A stretch of DNA of 39,472 bases from NCBI RefSeq assembly GCF_009754915.1, contig NZ_WPIK01000021.1:1-39472 (forward strand). The letters run 5' to 3'. Source of the DNA: Mucilaginibacter arboris. Lineage in GTDB: Bacteria > Bacteroidota > Bacteroidia > Sphingobacteriales > Sphingobacteriaceae. Below, piece by piece: positions 28,695 through 37,972 of the stretch. Positions within the stretch are counted from its first letter, which is position 1. The number at the start of each line of letters is the position of its first letter. The translations under genes and the position numbers were made by a program. The notes below the pieces were generated by a model, which was given only the letters and a program-made list of their open reading frames with translations, was not told where the DNA came from and ran no database searches.

Positions 28695-30377
28695 CTATCC
28701 TACCAACTTCTTATACCGAATCCTTTTTGGTGCTACATCACCCAAACGTTTTTTACGGTTTTCTTCATAATCAGAATAATTTCCTTCAAAAAAGTAAACT
28801 TGTGAATTACCTTCAAAAGCGAGAATATGCGTACAAACGCGGTCTAAAAACCAACGGTCGTGGGAAATGATCACGGCACAGCCAGCAAAGTTTTCCAGCG
28901 CTTCTTCCAATGCACGTAAAGTATTTACGTCAATATCATTAGTTGGTTCATCCAGCAGCAAAACATTGCTTCCCTTTTTTAATGTGATAGCTAAGTGAAC
29001 ACGGTTGCGCTCGCCACCAGAAAGTACGCCTACTTTTTTCTGCTGATCGCCGCCGTTAAAATTAAACTTGGAAACATAAGCACGGGAATTAACCGGGCGA
29101 TTGCCTAAAAGAACAGTTTCCTGTCCGTCTGTAACGTTTTCCCAAACAGATTTATTTGGGTCGAGATCATCATGCATCTGGTCAACATAACCTAAAGCAA
29201 CCGTTTCGCCAACACGAAAAGTTCCGGCATCAGCTTCGTCCTGACCGGTAATTAAACGGAACAACGTAGTTTTACCGGCGCCGTTCGGGCCAATAATGCC
29301 AACAATTCCTGCAGGAGGAAGCGAAAAGCTCAGGTTTTCAAACAAAACTTTATTGCCAAAAGCTTTGGTTACGTTGGTTGCTTCAATCACCACATTTCCT
29401 AAACGCGGGCCCGGCGGAATAAACAGTTCCAGTTTTTCCTCTCGCTCTTTGGTTTCTTCGGATGCCAGTTTATCATAATTGGCAATCCGCGCTTTGCCTT
29501 TGGCATGTCGGCCTTTTGGTCCCATCCGTACCCATTCCAGTTCGCGCTCCAAAGTTTTCTGGCGTTTGCTTTCGGTTTTTTCTTCCTGTGCCAAACGTTT
29601 TGCTTTCTGGTCCAACCAGGAAGAATAATTCCCTTTCCATGGAATTCCTTCCCCGCGATCCAGTTCCAGGATCCATCCGGCAACATTATCTAAGAAATAA
29701 CGGTCGTGCGTTACCGCAATTACAGTTCCTTTGTACTGTTTTAAGTGCTGCTCCAGCCAATCAATAGATTCGGCATCTAAATGGTTTGTTGGTTCATCCA
29801 ATAATAAAACATCCGGTTCCTGCAGTAATAAACGGCATAATGCTACTCTTCGGCGTTCTCCTCCTGACAATGTGGCAATCTTTGCTTCCGGTTCCGGGCA
29901 ACGCAAAGCATCCATGGCGCGCTCTAATTTGGTATCCAATTCCCAGGCATTTGTGGCATCAATTTTATCCTGCAATTCTCCCTGCCGGGCCAGTAGTTTG
30001 TCCATGGCATCAGCATCCTCGTAAACTTCGGGCAAACCAAATTTTTCATTGATCTCCTCATACTCTTTCAAAATGGCTGTTGTAGCTGCAACTCCTTCTT
30101 CTACAACTTCTTTTACTGTTTTTGTTGGGTCTAATTCCGGTTCCTGGGCTAAATAGCCAACGGTATAACCCGGAGAAAACACCACATCGCCTTGATATGC
30201 CTTATCTAAACCGGCAATAATTTTCAGTACTGATGACTTTCCGGAACCATTTAACCCAATTACACCAATTTTTGCCCCGTAAAAGAAGCTTAGATAAATA
30301 TTTTTAAGGACCTGTTTTTGAGGCGGATAAATTTTATTTACGCCCGCCATAGAAAATATAATTTTTTCGTCTGCCAT
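28695..30377 (-). CDS. ettA: Energy-dependent translational throttle protein, ABC-F ATPase
   Basis: This 560-residue ABC-F protein has two ATPase domains and no membrane part. The N-terminal domain has Walker A GLNGSGKSS and signature LSGGERRRVALCRLLL with DEPTNHLDAESI. The C-terminal domain has GPNGAGKTT, LSGGERNRVHL and DEPTNDIDVNTL. The start IIFSMAGVNKIYPPQKQVLK and the linker KRLAQEEKTESKRQKTLERE, then EWVRMGPKGRHAKGKARI, are those of EttA, which binds the ribosomal E site and gates the first elongation steps according to ATP/ADP level. A near-copy of the repeat lies in its 5' region at 30268-30291. It diverges from clpC. Confidence 0.94.
   Translation of the reverse strand: MADEKIIFSMAGVNKIYPPQKQVLKNIYLSFFYGAKIGVIGLNGSGKSSVLKIIAGLDKAYQGDVVFSPGYTVGYLAQEPELDPTKTVKEVVEEGVAATTAILKEYEEINEKFGLPEVYEDADAMDKLLARQGELQDKIDATNAWELDTKLERAMDALRCPEPEAKIATLSGGERRRVALCRLLLQEPDVLLLDEPTNHLDAESIDWLEQHLKQYKGTVIAVTHDRYFLDNVAGWILELDRGEGIPWKGNYSSWLDQKAKRLAQEEKTESKRQKTLERELEWVRMGPKGRHAKGKARIANYDKLASEETKEREEKLELFIPPGPRLGNVVIEATNVTKAFGNKVLFENLSFSLPPAGIVGIIGPNGAGKTTLFRLITGQDEADAGTFRVGETVALGYVDQMHDDLDPNKSVWENVTDGQETVLLGNRPVNSRAYVSKFNFNGGDQQKKVGVLSGGERNRVHLAITLKKGSNVLLLDEPTNDIDVNTLRALEEALENFAGCAVIISHDRWFLDRVCTHILAFEGNSQVYFFEGNYSDYEENRKKRLGDVAPKRIRYKKLVG
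30268..30291 (+). repeat. Near-exact repeat copy inside ettA
   Basis: ATTTTTGCCCC then GTAAAAGAAGCTT, antisense to ettA. One core mismatch (CTT for CAT) excludes it from the exact count, but the AT block is conserved. It overlaps codons for the region IGVIGLNG and before. Confidence 0.55.
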
Positions 30378-30569
30378 TATTACTGCTTTAATTTTTTTAC
30401 AATGCTAAATTAGTCACAAAGCAGTAAAAAAGGTTATATTCGATTAATGTTATAACGAATGTTATTTAATGGCGTAATTGTTGATAAATTTATACCAGAA
30501 AGTGCAAAATCTTCGTATATAATAAACTTATTAATAGATTAGTACTTTCCTTTATTTGAAAGATATATT

Positions 30570-33110
30570 ATGGAAGCAAAATTTTCGCCCCGTGTAAAAG
30601 ATGTTATTTCATATAGCAGAGAGGAGGCATTGCGTCTCGGGCATGATTATATAGGAACAGAACACTTGTTACTGGGATTAATTCGTGATGGTGATGGCGT
30701 TGCGATAAAATTATTAAAAGGATTACAAGTGGATACTGCGCGTTTAAGGCGTGCAGTAGAAGATGCTGTTAAAGGAACTACTGGTACAACGGTAAACATT
30801 GGCAGCATTCCACTAACCAAACAGGCAGAGAAAGTGTTAAAAATCACTTATTTGGAAGCCAAGATATTTAAAAGTGACCTGATAGGAACAGAGCATCTTT
30901 TATTATCAATTTTAAGGGACGAGGACAACATTGCTTCTCAGATTTTAGCACAGTTTAATGTAAATTATGAAGTGTTTAAAGCTGAAGTTGAAACAGGCAA
31001 ACACGATGTTACCGATGAGTTGCCAGGATCATCAACAGGAGGCGATGATGATTTTAGGGATGAAGAATCATTTAGTCAACCAAAAAAAGTGTCAGACATT
31101 AAATCAAAAACACCGGTTTTAGATAATTTTGGCCGTGATTTAACCAAAGCAGCCGAAGATGGAAAGTTGGACCCAATTGTAGGCCGGGAGAAAGAGATAG
31201 AGCGTGTATCACAGATTTTATCCCGTCGGAAAAAGAACAACCCAATATTAATTGGCGAACCAGGCGTTGGTAAATCTGCCATTGCAGAAGGTTTAGCCTT
31301 ACGGATTGTACAGCGGAAAGTATCACGCGTACTGTTTAACAAACGCGTCGTTACTTTAGACCTGGCTTCCTTGGTGGCCGGAACAAAATACCGCGGGCAG
31401 TTTGAGGAGCGCATGAAAGCCGTGATGAACGAGCTGGAAAAATCTCCCGATGTAATTTTATTTATTGATGAAATTCATACCATTGTTGGTGCTGGCGGCG
31501 CTTCCGGTTCTCTGGATGCTTCCAATATGTTCAAACCAGCTTTAGCCCGTGGAGAAATCCAATGTATTGGTGCTACAACTTTAGATGAATACCGTCAGTA
31601 CATTGAAAAAGATGGCGCTTTAGACCGTCGTTTCCAGAAAGTAATGGTTGAACCGGCTACGCCTGATGAAACGATAGAAATTTTAAACCGGATTAAGGAT
31701 AAATACGAAGAGCATCATGGTGTGACTTATACAGATGAAGCAATTTTGGCTTGCGTTTCTTTAACTTCCCGTTATATTACAGACCGTTTTTTACCAGACA
31801 AAGCAATTGATGCTTTGGATGAATCCGGTTCCCGTGTTCACTTAACTAACATTCACGTTCCTCAGAATATTCTGGACATCGAACAAAAAATTGAGCAAAT
31901 TAAGCTTGAGAAAAACAAAGTAGTTCGCAGTCAGAAATACGAAGAAGCTGCAAAACTGCGTGATACAGAAAAGCATTTGCTGGAAGAACTGGAACAGGCT
32001 AAAACATCATGGGAAGCAGAAACAAAAGTTAAACGTTACACGGTAACGGAAGATAATGTTGCCGAAGTAGTTTCTATGATGACTGGCATTCCGGTTCAAC
32101 GTGTTGGACAGGCTGATAGTCAGAAATTGCTGAACATGTCTGATAAGATCAGTGATAAAATTATTGGTCAGAACGATGCAATCAAGAAATTAACCAAAGC
32201 TATCCAACGTACACGTGCGGGATTGAAAGATCCTAAAAAACCAATAGGATCATTTATTTTCTTAGGCCCGACAGGTGTTGGTAAAACAGAATTAGCAAAA
32301 GAACTTGCACGCTTTATGTTTGATACGGAAGATTCTTTGATCCAGATCGACATGAGTGAGTACATGGAGAAATTTGCGGTTTCACGTTTAGTTGGGGCGC
32401 CTCCGGGATATGTGGGTTACGAAGAAGGCGGACAATTAACTGAAAAAGTACGCCGTAAACCTTACTGTGTAGTATTGCTGGACGAGATTGAAAAAGCACA
32501 TCCGGACGTTTTTAATATCTTATTGCAAGTATTGGATGAAGGACAGTTAACCGATTCTTTAGGCCGTAAAGTAGATTTTCGGAATACAATTGTCATCATG
32601 ACTTCTAACATTGGCGCCCGCCAGTTAAAGGATTTTGGCCAGGGAGTAGGTTTTACAACTGCTGCTAAGGTTGATCAGGCTGATGCACATTCCAGAGGTG
32701 TGATAGAAAACGCTTTAAAACGCGCTTTTGCACCAGAGTTTTTAAACCGTATTGATGATGTTATTGTGTTTAATTCTTTAGGTAAAGAAGAAATCTTTAA
32801 AATTATCGATATTGAATTAAGTGCTTTGTTTGACCGTGTTCATAGCTTAGGTTATAATGTGAAATTAACACTTGCAGCTAAAGAATTTATTGCCGACAAA
32901 GGTTATGATTCTCAATTTGGTGCAAGGCCGTTAAAAAGAGCTATTCAGAAATACCTGGAAGATCCGATCGCAGAAGAAATTCTGAAAGGTGAACTCTCAG
33001 AAGGTACTTTGATGGAAGTTGATTATGATACTGAAACAAAACAAATTACCATCAATGCAAAAGCTGCAGAGGGCAACAAAACACCTGAAGAAGAACAAAC
33101 AGGCGAATAA
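30570..33110 (+). CDS. clpC: ATP-dependent Clp protease ATP-binding subunit ClpC
   Basis: This 846-residue AAA+ unfoldase works with ClpP to degrade damaged or regulated proteins. It has a double Clp N-domain (about 1-145; [34 protein letters not shown]). The first AAA module has Walker [14 protein letters not shown] near 229-236. A UVR-type coiled middle region ([20 protein letters not shown]) identifies it as ClpC rather than ClpB or ClpA. The second AAA module has [13 protein letters not shown] near 567-575 and the C-terminal sensor-2 region [19 protein letters not shown]. An acidic tail ends the protein. A bidirectional terminator separates it from fabI. Confidence 0.96.
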   Translation: MEAKFSPRVKDVISYSREEALRLGHDYIGTEHLLLGLIRDGDGVAIKLLKGLQVDTARLRRAVEDAVKGTTGTTVNIGSIPLTKQAEKVLKITYLEAKIFKSDLIGTEHLLLSILRDEDNIASQILAQFNVNYEVFKAEVETGKHDVTDELPGSSTGGDDDFRDEESFSQPKKVSDIKSKTPVLDNFGRDLTKAAEDGKLDPIVGREKEIERVSQILSRRKKNNPILIGEPGVGKSAIAEGLALRIVQRKVSRVLFNKRVVTLDLASLVAGTKYRGQFEERMKAVMNELEKSPDVILFIDEIHTIVGAGGASGSLDASNMFKPALARGEIQCIGATTLDEYRQYIEKDGALDRRFQKVMVEPATPDETIEILNRIKDKYEEHHGVTYTDEAILACVSLTSRYITDRFLPDKAIDALDESGSRVHLTNIHVPQNILDIEQKIEQIKLEKNKVVRSQKYEEAAKLRDTEKHLLEELEQAKTSWEAETKVKRYTVTEDNVAEVVSMMTGIPVQRVGQADSQKLLNMSDKISDKIIGQNDAIKKLTKAIQRTRAGLKDPKKPIGSFIFLGPTGVGKTELAKELARFMFDTEDSLIQIDMSEYMEKFAVSRLVGAPPGYVGYEEGGQLTEKVRRKPYCVVLLDEIEKAHPDVFNILLQVLDEGQLTDSLGRKVDFRNTIVIMTSNIGARQLKDFGQGVGFTTAAKVDQADAHSRGVIENALKRAFAPEFLNRIDDVIVFNSLGKEEIFKIIDIELSALFDRVHSLGYNVKLTLAAKEFIADKGYDSQFGARPLKRAIQKYLEDPIAEEILKGELSEGTLMEVDYDTETKQITINAKAAEGNKTPEEEQTGE

Positions 33111-33131
33111 GCGTAAATAATATAATAATAG

Positions 33132-33168
33132 AAAGTCCCGGTAGTTTTGCTGCCGGGACTTTTTTTAT
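33132..33168. terminator. Terminator between convergent clpC and fabI
   Basis: AAAGTCCCGG (33132-33141) pairs with CCGGGACTTT (33153-33162), extended inward by a wobble-containing TAG/CTG. A T run follows to 33166 on the plus strand. Confidence 0.85.
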
Positions 33169-33175
33169 GTCATCA

Positions 33176-33199
33176 ATTTTTAGGTGGTAAAAGAAGCAT
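33176..33199 (+). repeat. Interspersed repeat, copy 22, sharing a base with the fabI stop codon
   Basis: ATTTTTAGGT then GGTAAAAGAAGCAT, 23 of 24 with the prototype. Its final T is the last base of the minus-strand TAA stop of fabI, exactly as at 17143. Confidence 0.92.
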
Positions 33200-34014
33200 T
33201 ACTGTTTCTCCATTTGGTCAATCACTGGTTGTGTAACACCCACATTAGAAAATCCGCCGTCGTGAAATAAGTTTTGCATAGTCACCATCTTGGTTAAATC
33301 AGAAAATAAGGTTACTGTATAATTTGCACATTGGTCTGCATCTGCATTACCCAGCGGCGACATTTTTTCAGCAAAATCAATAAAACCATTAAACCCTTTG
33401 ATACCGCCGCCAGCAGTGGTACGGGTAGGAGACTGGCTGATGGTATTGATACGGACATGTTTTTTGACACCATATTGGTAACCAAAATTACGGGCAATAC
33501 TTTCCAGCATTGCTTTAGTATCGGCCATTTCATCATAACCCGGAAAAATACGCTGGGCAGCAATATAAGTTAAAGCCACAACAGAACCCCATTCGTTAAT
33601 CATATCCTGTTTCATGGCAACTTGTAGAATACGGTGTAAAGACATGGCCGAGATATCCAAAGTTTTATGCATGAAATCATAATTAGAATTTGTATAAGGA
33701 ATGTTTTTACGAACATTCAAACTCATTCCAATAGAATGCAGGATAAAATCAACACCTCCGCCAAAATGTTCTTTAGTGCCTTCAAAAAGGTTTTCTATAT
33801 CCGCAGTAACCGTAACATCAGCAGGAATTACCGGCGCATCACATGCTTCCGCCAGTTTATTAATTTCGCCCATCCGCAAAGCAATCGGCGCATTGGTTAG
33901 CACAATTTGTGCACCTTCTTCCACACAACGTAATGCAGTTTTCCAGGCGATTGATTTTTCATCTAAAGCACCGAAAATAATGCCTTTTTTACCTTTTAAT
34001 AAATTATAAGCCAT
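33199..34014 (-). CDS. fabI: Enoyl-[acyl-carrier-protein] reductase (NADH)
   Basis: This 271-residue short-chain dehydrogenase-type enzyme catalyses the last step of each fatty-acid elongation cycle. The nucleotide-binding start GKKGIIFGALDEKSIAWKTA is the FabI form of the Rossmann loop. HSIGMS lies at about 93-98. The catalytic pair is Tyr160 and Lys167 in FPGYDEMADTKAML (Y-x6-K), with Tyr150 near. NTISQSPTRTTAGGGI and the C-terminal FHDGGFSNVGV complete the family pattern. The ATG at 34014 gives the usual short N-terminus. The stop codon is fused to a repeat copy. Confidence 0.95.
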   Translation of the reverse strand: MAYNLLKGKKGIIFGALDEKSIAWKTALRCVEEGAQIVLTNAPIALRMGEINKLAEACDAPVIPADVTVTADIENLFEGTKEHFGGGVDFILHSIGMSLNVRKNIPYTNSNYDFMHKTLDISAMSLHRILQVAMKQDMINEWGSVVALTYIAAQRIFPGYDEMADTKAMLESIARNFGYQYGVKKHVRINTISQSPTRTTAGGGIKGFNGFIDFAEKMSPLGNADADQCANYTVTLFSDLTKMVTMQNLFHDGGFSNVGVTQPVIDQMEKQ

Positions 34015-34083
34015 TTTGATTTTGTTTAGCGCCTAAAAATAGAATTATTTATCGGTAAGTTTAAAGTAGATTTAATTTCCATA

Positions 34084-35745
34084 TTAACTATTCAACAACT
34101 CTCTCGCATTTTGCAAAGCACTTTCGCCAGGTTTGCTGCCGCTTAACATTTTTGCAATTTCCAGCACACGTTCTTCTTCCGTCAGTTTTTTTATTTTGGT
34201 GGAAGGAACTTTTCCAGTATCATTTTTATAAACTAAGAAATGGGAATTGCCTTTGCTTGCAATTTGAGGAAGATGTGTTATGGTTACTACTTGTAAAAAC
34301 TGCGATAATTGCTCCATCACCAAACCAACTTTATTGGCCACTTCACCGGAAACGCCGGTATCAATCTCATCAAAAATAATAGTTGGCAAAGCGGTGTAAC
34401 GGGAAATAAGCGATTTAATACTTAACATTACGCGCGAAAGTTCTCCGCCTGAAGCTACTTTACTCATTTCAGCAGGTTGATGTCCTTTATTTGCAGAGAA
34501 CAAAAAGCGGATATGATCAATTCCGTTTTTATCAAATGCTTCTTTTACCACTATTTTATTTTCAATTTTTAAAACTGCCTGGTTCATATCTACCTCAGAC
34601 AGCGTTTTTAAAATTTGTTTTTCAATTTCCGGGATTGCTTTTTGCCGGTTTGCTGAAAGTTGAACGGCCATTTTTTGTAGTTCAGCCTTCTGCTTTTCAA
34701 GTTGATTTTGCAGGTTTTCTATGGCATCATCGCCAGATTGGATTTGGTTTAACCGGCTGGATAAATCTTCCTGAATCCGCAGTAATTCTGCATTACTGGT
34801 TACCCGATGCTTCTTTTGCAGGCTAAAAATCAAGTTTAACCGATCACTTATTTTTTCACTTCGTGCTTCATCAACTTGTGTTGCCTGCTCCATATCTTCC
34901 ACTTCGGCAACAATATCTTTTAGTTCGATGTTGATGCTGCTTAAACGCTGACTAAGTTCTCCGGCTTTCGGATTGTATTTTTCTAATGCCGTTAATAATT
35001 GTAAAGATTCTTTAAACTGGTTCAAGGCGGCCAGATCACTTTCCTGCAACAAATAATTAACGCTTAATAAGTTGCGCTTAATTTCTTCTGCATTGTTTAA
35101 AGCATATAATTCCTGCTCTAATTGTTCCTGTTCATCTTCAACCAAATTGGCTTTTTCAAGTTCATCAAACTGAAACTGTAAATAATCTTCCTCGCTTTTT
35201 GCCTTTTCACTTTCCTCAATTAATTGCTGTAACTGAGTTGATGATTTTTTATAGGTAAAAAAAGCATTGCGGTATTTTTCTAATAATTCGGGATGATTGG
35301 TAATCGAATCAACAACCAGCAATTGAAAACCAGGATCGTTAATTTCTGCTGTTGCATGCTGCGAATGAATGTCGATGAGTTTTTCGCCAAGCTGTTTTAA
35401 AGACATAAGGTTAACAGGCGTATCGTTTACAAAAGCACGGGATTTTCCATCGGCACTAATTTCTCGGCGCAAAACGGTTTCTGCTTCATAATCCAGATCG
35501 TTCTCCTCAAAATATTTTTTCAGATGAAAACCTTCAATCCTGAAAAAACCTTCGATCACACACTTTTTTTGCTGATTAAAAAAGTACTTACTTTCGGTAC
35601 GCTGGCCTAAAATAAGCGAAAGCGCACCTAAAATAATAGATTTACCAGCGCCGGTTTCGCCGGTTATGATGTTTAAACCGGCATCAAATTCGATATCCAG
35701 ATTATCAATAAGTGCATAATTATTAATCGTTAACCTACTCAGCAT
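34084..35745 (-). CDS. recN: DNA repair protein RecN
   Basis: This 553-residue SMC-like ATPase acts early in double-strand-break repair. Walker A is TGETGAGKS (28-36). Two long coiled-coil arms occupy roughly 150-400. The C-terminal head has SGGELSRVMLSIKSL (signature), TIIFDEIDTGVSG (Walker B and D-loop) and the switch region VVTITHLPQIASKG. Length matches the family. Two exact repeat copies (34536, 34807) and a degenerate one (35244) lie in the gene. They encode Val-Val-Lys-Glu-Ala-Phe and Leu-Gln-Lys-Lys-His-Arg in coiled-coil or linker regions where sequence is tolerant. Confidence 0.95.
   Translation of the reverse strand: MLSRLTINNYALIDNLDIEFDAGLNIITGETGAGKSIILGALSLILGQRTESKYFFNQQKKCVIEGFFRIEGFHLKKYFEENDLDYEAETVLRREISADGKSRAFVNDTPVNLMSLKQLGEKLIDIHSQHATAEINDPGFQLLVVDSITNHPELLEKYRNAFFTYKKSSTQLQQLIEESEKAKSEEDYLQFQFDELEKANLVEDEQEQLEQELYALNNAEEIKRNLLSVNYLLQESDLAALNQFKESLQLLTALEKYNPKAGELSQRLSSINIELKDIVAEVEDMEQATQVDEARSEKISDRLNLIFSLQKKHRVTSNAELLRIQEDLSSRLNQIQSGDDAIENLQNQLEKQKAELQKMAVQLSANRQKAIPEIEKQILKTLSEVDMNQAVLKIENKIVVKEAFDKNGIDHIRFLFSANKGHQPAEMSKVASGGELSRVMLSIKSLISRYTALPTIIFDEIDTGVSGEVANKVGLVMEQLSQFLQVVTITHLPQIASKGNSHFLVYKNDTGKVPSTKIKKLTEEERVLEIAKMLSGSKPGESALQNARELLNS
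34536..34559 (-). repeat. Interspersed repeat, copy 23, inside recN
   Basis: ATGCTTCTTTTACC then ACTATTTTAT, read in the recN sense as GTAAAAGAAGCAT (Val-Lys-Glu-Ala). Confidence 0.85.
34807..34830 (-). repeat. Interspersed repeat, copy 24, inside recN
   Basis: ATGCTTCTTTTGC then AGGCTAAAAAT. The AT block is fully conserved. The recN frame reads it as Gln-Lys-Lys-His, a different frame from copy 23. Confidence 0.85.
35244..35267 (+). repeat. Degenerate repeat copy inside recN
   Basis: ATTTTTTATA then GGTAAAAAAAGCAT. The flank and core match apart from a G-to-A change in the core. Confidence 0.5.
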
Positions 35746-35763
35746 AAATCTAAATTAAGAAAA

Positions 35764-35771
35764 CAAAATTA
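35764..35771 (-). promoter_or_regulatory. -7 box candidate for recN
   Basis: TAATTTTG on the minus strand fits TAnnTTTG, 18 nt before the ATG. No -33 element was identified. Confidence 0.35.
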
Positions 35772-35800
35772 CGGTTTCAGCTTAACTCAGGCTAAAAAAA

Positions 35801-36697
35801 TTAGTTTTTTTGTAATGCCTGATATTTGGTTCCGTTTGCAGGATCTACCGTGCTTAAAGTTTGGTAAGCCTGCTCTCTTTCCTGCGGTGTAGCTTTACTT
35901 AAAACCTGGAGCAGTTCATCACTTTTTGCTGTAAAAAAAACCTGAGGTAAAAAAGCGCCGGTTCGTTGCCGGTCAATATCTGCAATAGAAGGAAGCGCAG
36001 CAGTGATCGCTTTTAAGCCCTGATCTGCATTTGAAGCCATCACATCCAAGCCTAAACGGTGATAAGTGTAACTAAAATCGCGCAAGTTATTGTAAGCGTT
36101 GTTGCTTAAATTTTCTGCCAGCCAGTAACGGTTGTGGTTGCTGTCAAAAGCTTTCCAGCCTTTATAAGCAGAAGTTTGTGCCGCATTAACAATGCTTTGT
36201 GCATGTTCAAAATAAGGGGAACCGCCGCGTTTAGAAAACGAATCGTAATCCAAACCCACAATAATGTAAGCATAAAAAGCAAAAAACGAACTCAGGTTAC
36301 TTTGAAAAAGCTGATCGTTAAAATCCATCACCTGTCCTTCTGTATAGTTAAAATCAAAATCTTTATCGTTGATATTTAACAACGTAGAATTGTAATTAGA
36401 GCCAAAAATCGGCCTGCTGGATTGAACCTGCACTTCGGCGCTTAATGCACTTGCCCCATCCCATTGCGTAATGTTAATCACAAAATTACAATCAATTCTT
36501 TCGGCAGGCGCAATTTGGTCTGCACTCCATTTTCTGCCGTTTAAAAAATCTTTAATAGCAGTTTCCAAAGCCGTAAAAATCCTTCTGTTAGTGGTTTGGA
36601 TTTTAGGTGAAAGCACCTGTACACGTGCATTCAAATCCTGAGCCTGGGCAAATGCCGAGGAAAAAAACAGTAAAAAGAGTAAAGCCTTTAATTTCAT
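35801..36697 (-). CDS. DUF4835-family exported protein
   Basis: This 298-residue protein starts with a signal peptide (MKLKALLFLLFFSSAFAQAQ). The ATG at 36697 is chosen because it starts this signal and lies 1 bp after the coaBC stop; the frame runs 14 codons further into coaBC. The mature part (DLNARVQVLSPKIQTTNRRI, CNFVINITQWDGAS, FYAYIIVGLDYDSFSKRGG) matches DUF4835. Members of this family sit between coaBC and recN in many Bacteroidetes. Some databases link the family to type IX secretion (PorD), which I cannot confirm here. Confidence 0.85.
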   Translation of the reverse strand: MKLKALLFLLFFSSAFAQAQDLNARVQVLSPKIQTTNRRIFTALETAIKDFLNGRKWSADQIAPAERIDCNFVINITQWDGASALSAEVQVQSSRPIFGSNYNSTLLNINDKDFDFNYTEGQVMDFNDQLFQSNLSSFFAFYAYIIVGLDYDSFSKRGGSPYFEHAQSIVNAAQTSAYKGWKAFDSNHNRYWLAENLSNNAYNNLRDFSYTYHRLGLDVMASNADQGLKAITAALPSIADIDRQRTGAFLPQVFFTAKSDELLQVLSKATPQEREQAYQTLSTVDPANGTKYQALQKN

Positions 36698-36698
36698 T

Positions 36699-37895
36699 TT
36701 ATAAAAGTTCAATAATTTTTTGGCAGATATCGGCAGCAACTTCTGTTTTACTTTTCAGTCCGGTTTCTGTTTTTCGTAGCTGTTTATCTATCATCGTTAC
36801 TTTGTTTGTATCCGTTTTAAATCCGGCGCCAGCATCAGCCAGCGAGTTTAAAACGATCAGATCCAGGTTTTTTCGCTGTAGTTTATCCAAAGCATATTGT
36901 TCGCCATCGTTTGTTTCCAGCGCAAATCCAACTAAAATTTGATTATGCTTCTTTTGTGCACCTAAAGTTTGCAAAATATCTACCGTTGGTTTCAGTTCGA
37001 TAGTCAAACTAACATCTTGTTTTTTTATTTTCTGATCTGAAACAGTTTTTGGTGTAAAATCAGCAACGGCCGCATTCATCACACAAATACGTACATCCGG
37101 AAAATAAGTTAAACATTGTTCCAGCATTTCTTCGGCAGAAGTAATATTAATGCGCGTAATGCTTTTGTTTTCCGTTTCCTGCTGAGAAGGACCGGAAATT
37201 AAAGTAACCTCTGCGCCTAAATTCGCCAGCTCGTCTGCTAACTTAAATCCCATTTTCCCGGAAGAATGATTGCCGATATAACGAACAGGATCAATCGCTT
37301 CGTAAGTTGGACCTGCTGTAACCAGCACTTTTTTACCTGCTAAAAGAAGCATTTGACTAAGCGACTGCGTTAAAAAAGCTACAATATCTTTCGGTTCTGC
37401 CATTCGGCCTTCGCCAACTAAACCGCTTGCCAGTTCGCCGTAAGCTGGTTTTATCAATATGTTTTTATACTCCAGCAGTTTTTGAACGTTGTTCTGGGTT
37501 GATGGATGTTTCCACATATCCAAATCCATCGCAGGAGCAAAATAAACCGGACATTTTGCAGAAAGGTAAGTAGCCGTTAATAAATTATCGCATAAGCCAG
37601 CGGCCATTTTAGCTAAAGTATTTGCAGAAACAGGTGCAATCAGCATCAAATCTGCCCATAAACCTAATTGCACGTGGTTGTTCCATTCGCCCGTTTCGGT
37701 TTTGTAATATTGAAATAAGGCCGGACGTTTAGAAAGGGTAGAAAGTGTTAAAGGTGTGATAAATTGAGTTGCTTCCTGCGTCATTACCACTTGTACGGTT
37801 GCACCGGCTTCTACCAATAACCGGATTAAAGAAGCCGATTTATAGCTGGCAATACTTCCGCAAACACCCAGCAAAATTTTTTTACCCTTCAGCAT
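36699..37895 (-). CDS. coaBC: Bifunctional phosphopantothenoylcysteine decarboxylase / phosphopantothenate-cysteine ligase
   Basis: This 398-residue enzyme makes 4'-phosphopantetheine, the precursor of coenzyme A, in two steps. The N-terminal FMN-dependent CoaC domain (about 1-180) has GVCGSIASYKSASLIR, catalytic His74 in WNNHVQLG, APVSANTLAKMAAGLCDNL and PAMDLDMW. The C-terminal CoaB domain begins with VLVTAGPTYEAIDPVRYIGN and has SSGKMGFKLAD and KKQDVSLTIELKPT. ATG at 37895 is chosen; the frame opens two codons earlier at TTG. A -7 box (TATTTTTG) ends 3 nt before this ATG, suggesting a leaderless transcript. Two exact repeat copies lie inside the gene. Confidence 0.95.
   Translation of the reverse strand: MLKGKKILLGVCGSIASYKSASLIRLLVEAGATVQVVMTQEATQFITPLTLSTLSKRPALFQYYKTETGEWNNHVQLGLWADLMLIAPVSANTLAKMAAGLCDNLLTATYLSAKCPVYFAPAMDLDMWKHPSTQNNVQKLLEYKNILIKPAYGELASGLVGEGRMAEPKDIVAFLTQSLSQMLLLAGKKVLVTAGPTYEAIDPVRYIGNHSSGKMGFKLADELANLGAEVTLISGPSQQETENKSITRINITSAEEMLEQCLTYFPDVRICVMNAAVADFTPKTVSDQKIKKQDVSLTIELKPTVDILQTLGAQKKHNQILVGFALETNDGEQYALDKLQRKNLDLIVLNSLADAGAGFKTDTNKVTMIDKQLRKTETGLKSKTEVAADICQKIIELL
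36945..36968 (-). repeat. Interspersed repeat, copy 25, inside coaBC
   Basis: ATGCTTCTTTTGTGC then ACCTAAAGT. Except for a G in place of A it matches copy 9 through the spacer. It is read as Gln-Lys-Lys-His-Asn in the CoaB domain. Confidence 0.82.
37329..37352 (+). repeat. Interspersed repeat, copy 26, inside coaBC
   Basis: TTTTTTACCT then GCTAAAAGAAGCAT, antisense to the gene, which reads it as Met-Leu-Leu-Leu-Ala at the linker between the CoaC and CoaB domains. Confidence 0.85.
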
Positions 37896-37898
37896 GTT

Positions 37899-37906
37899 CA
37901 AAAATA
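37899..37906 (-). promoter_or_regulatory. -7 box candidate 3 nt before coaBC
   Basis: TATTTTTG then AAC then ATG on the minus strand. The rpoZ terminator lies just upstream, so coaBC needs its own promoter, which supports this site. Confidence 0.45.
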
Positions 37907-37924
37907 GCTTTTTTGCCTATAAAA

Positions 37925-37953
37925 AAAGCCCGCCTTTTAGTAAGGAGGGCTTT
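37925..37953 (-). terminator. Terminator after rpoZ
   Basis: AAAGCCCGCCTT (37925-37936) pairs with AAGGAGGGCTTT (37942-37953) with one mismatch. On the minus strand the stem is followed by seven T. Confidence 0.82.
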
Positions 37954-37972
37954 AGCAGGAGTTTATTACTGA

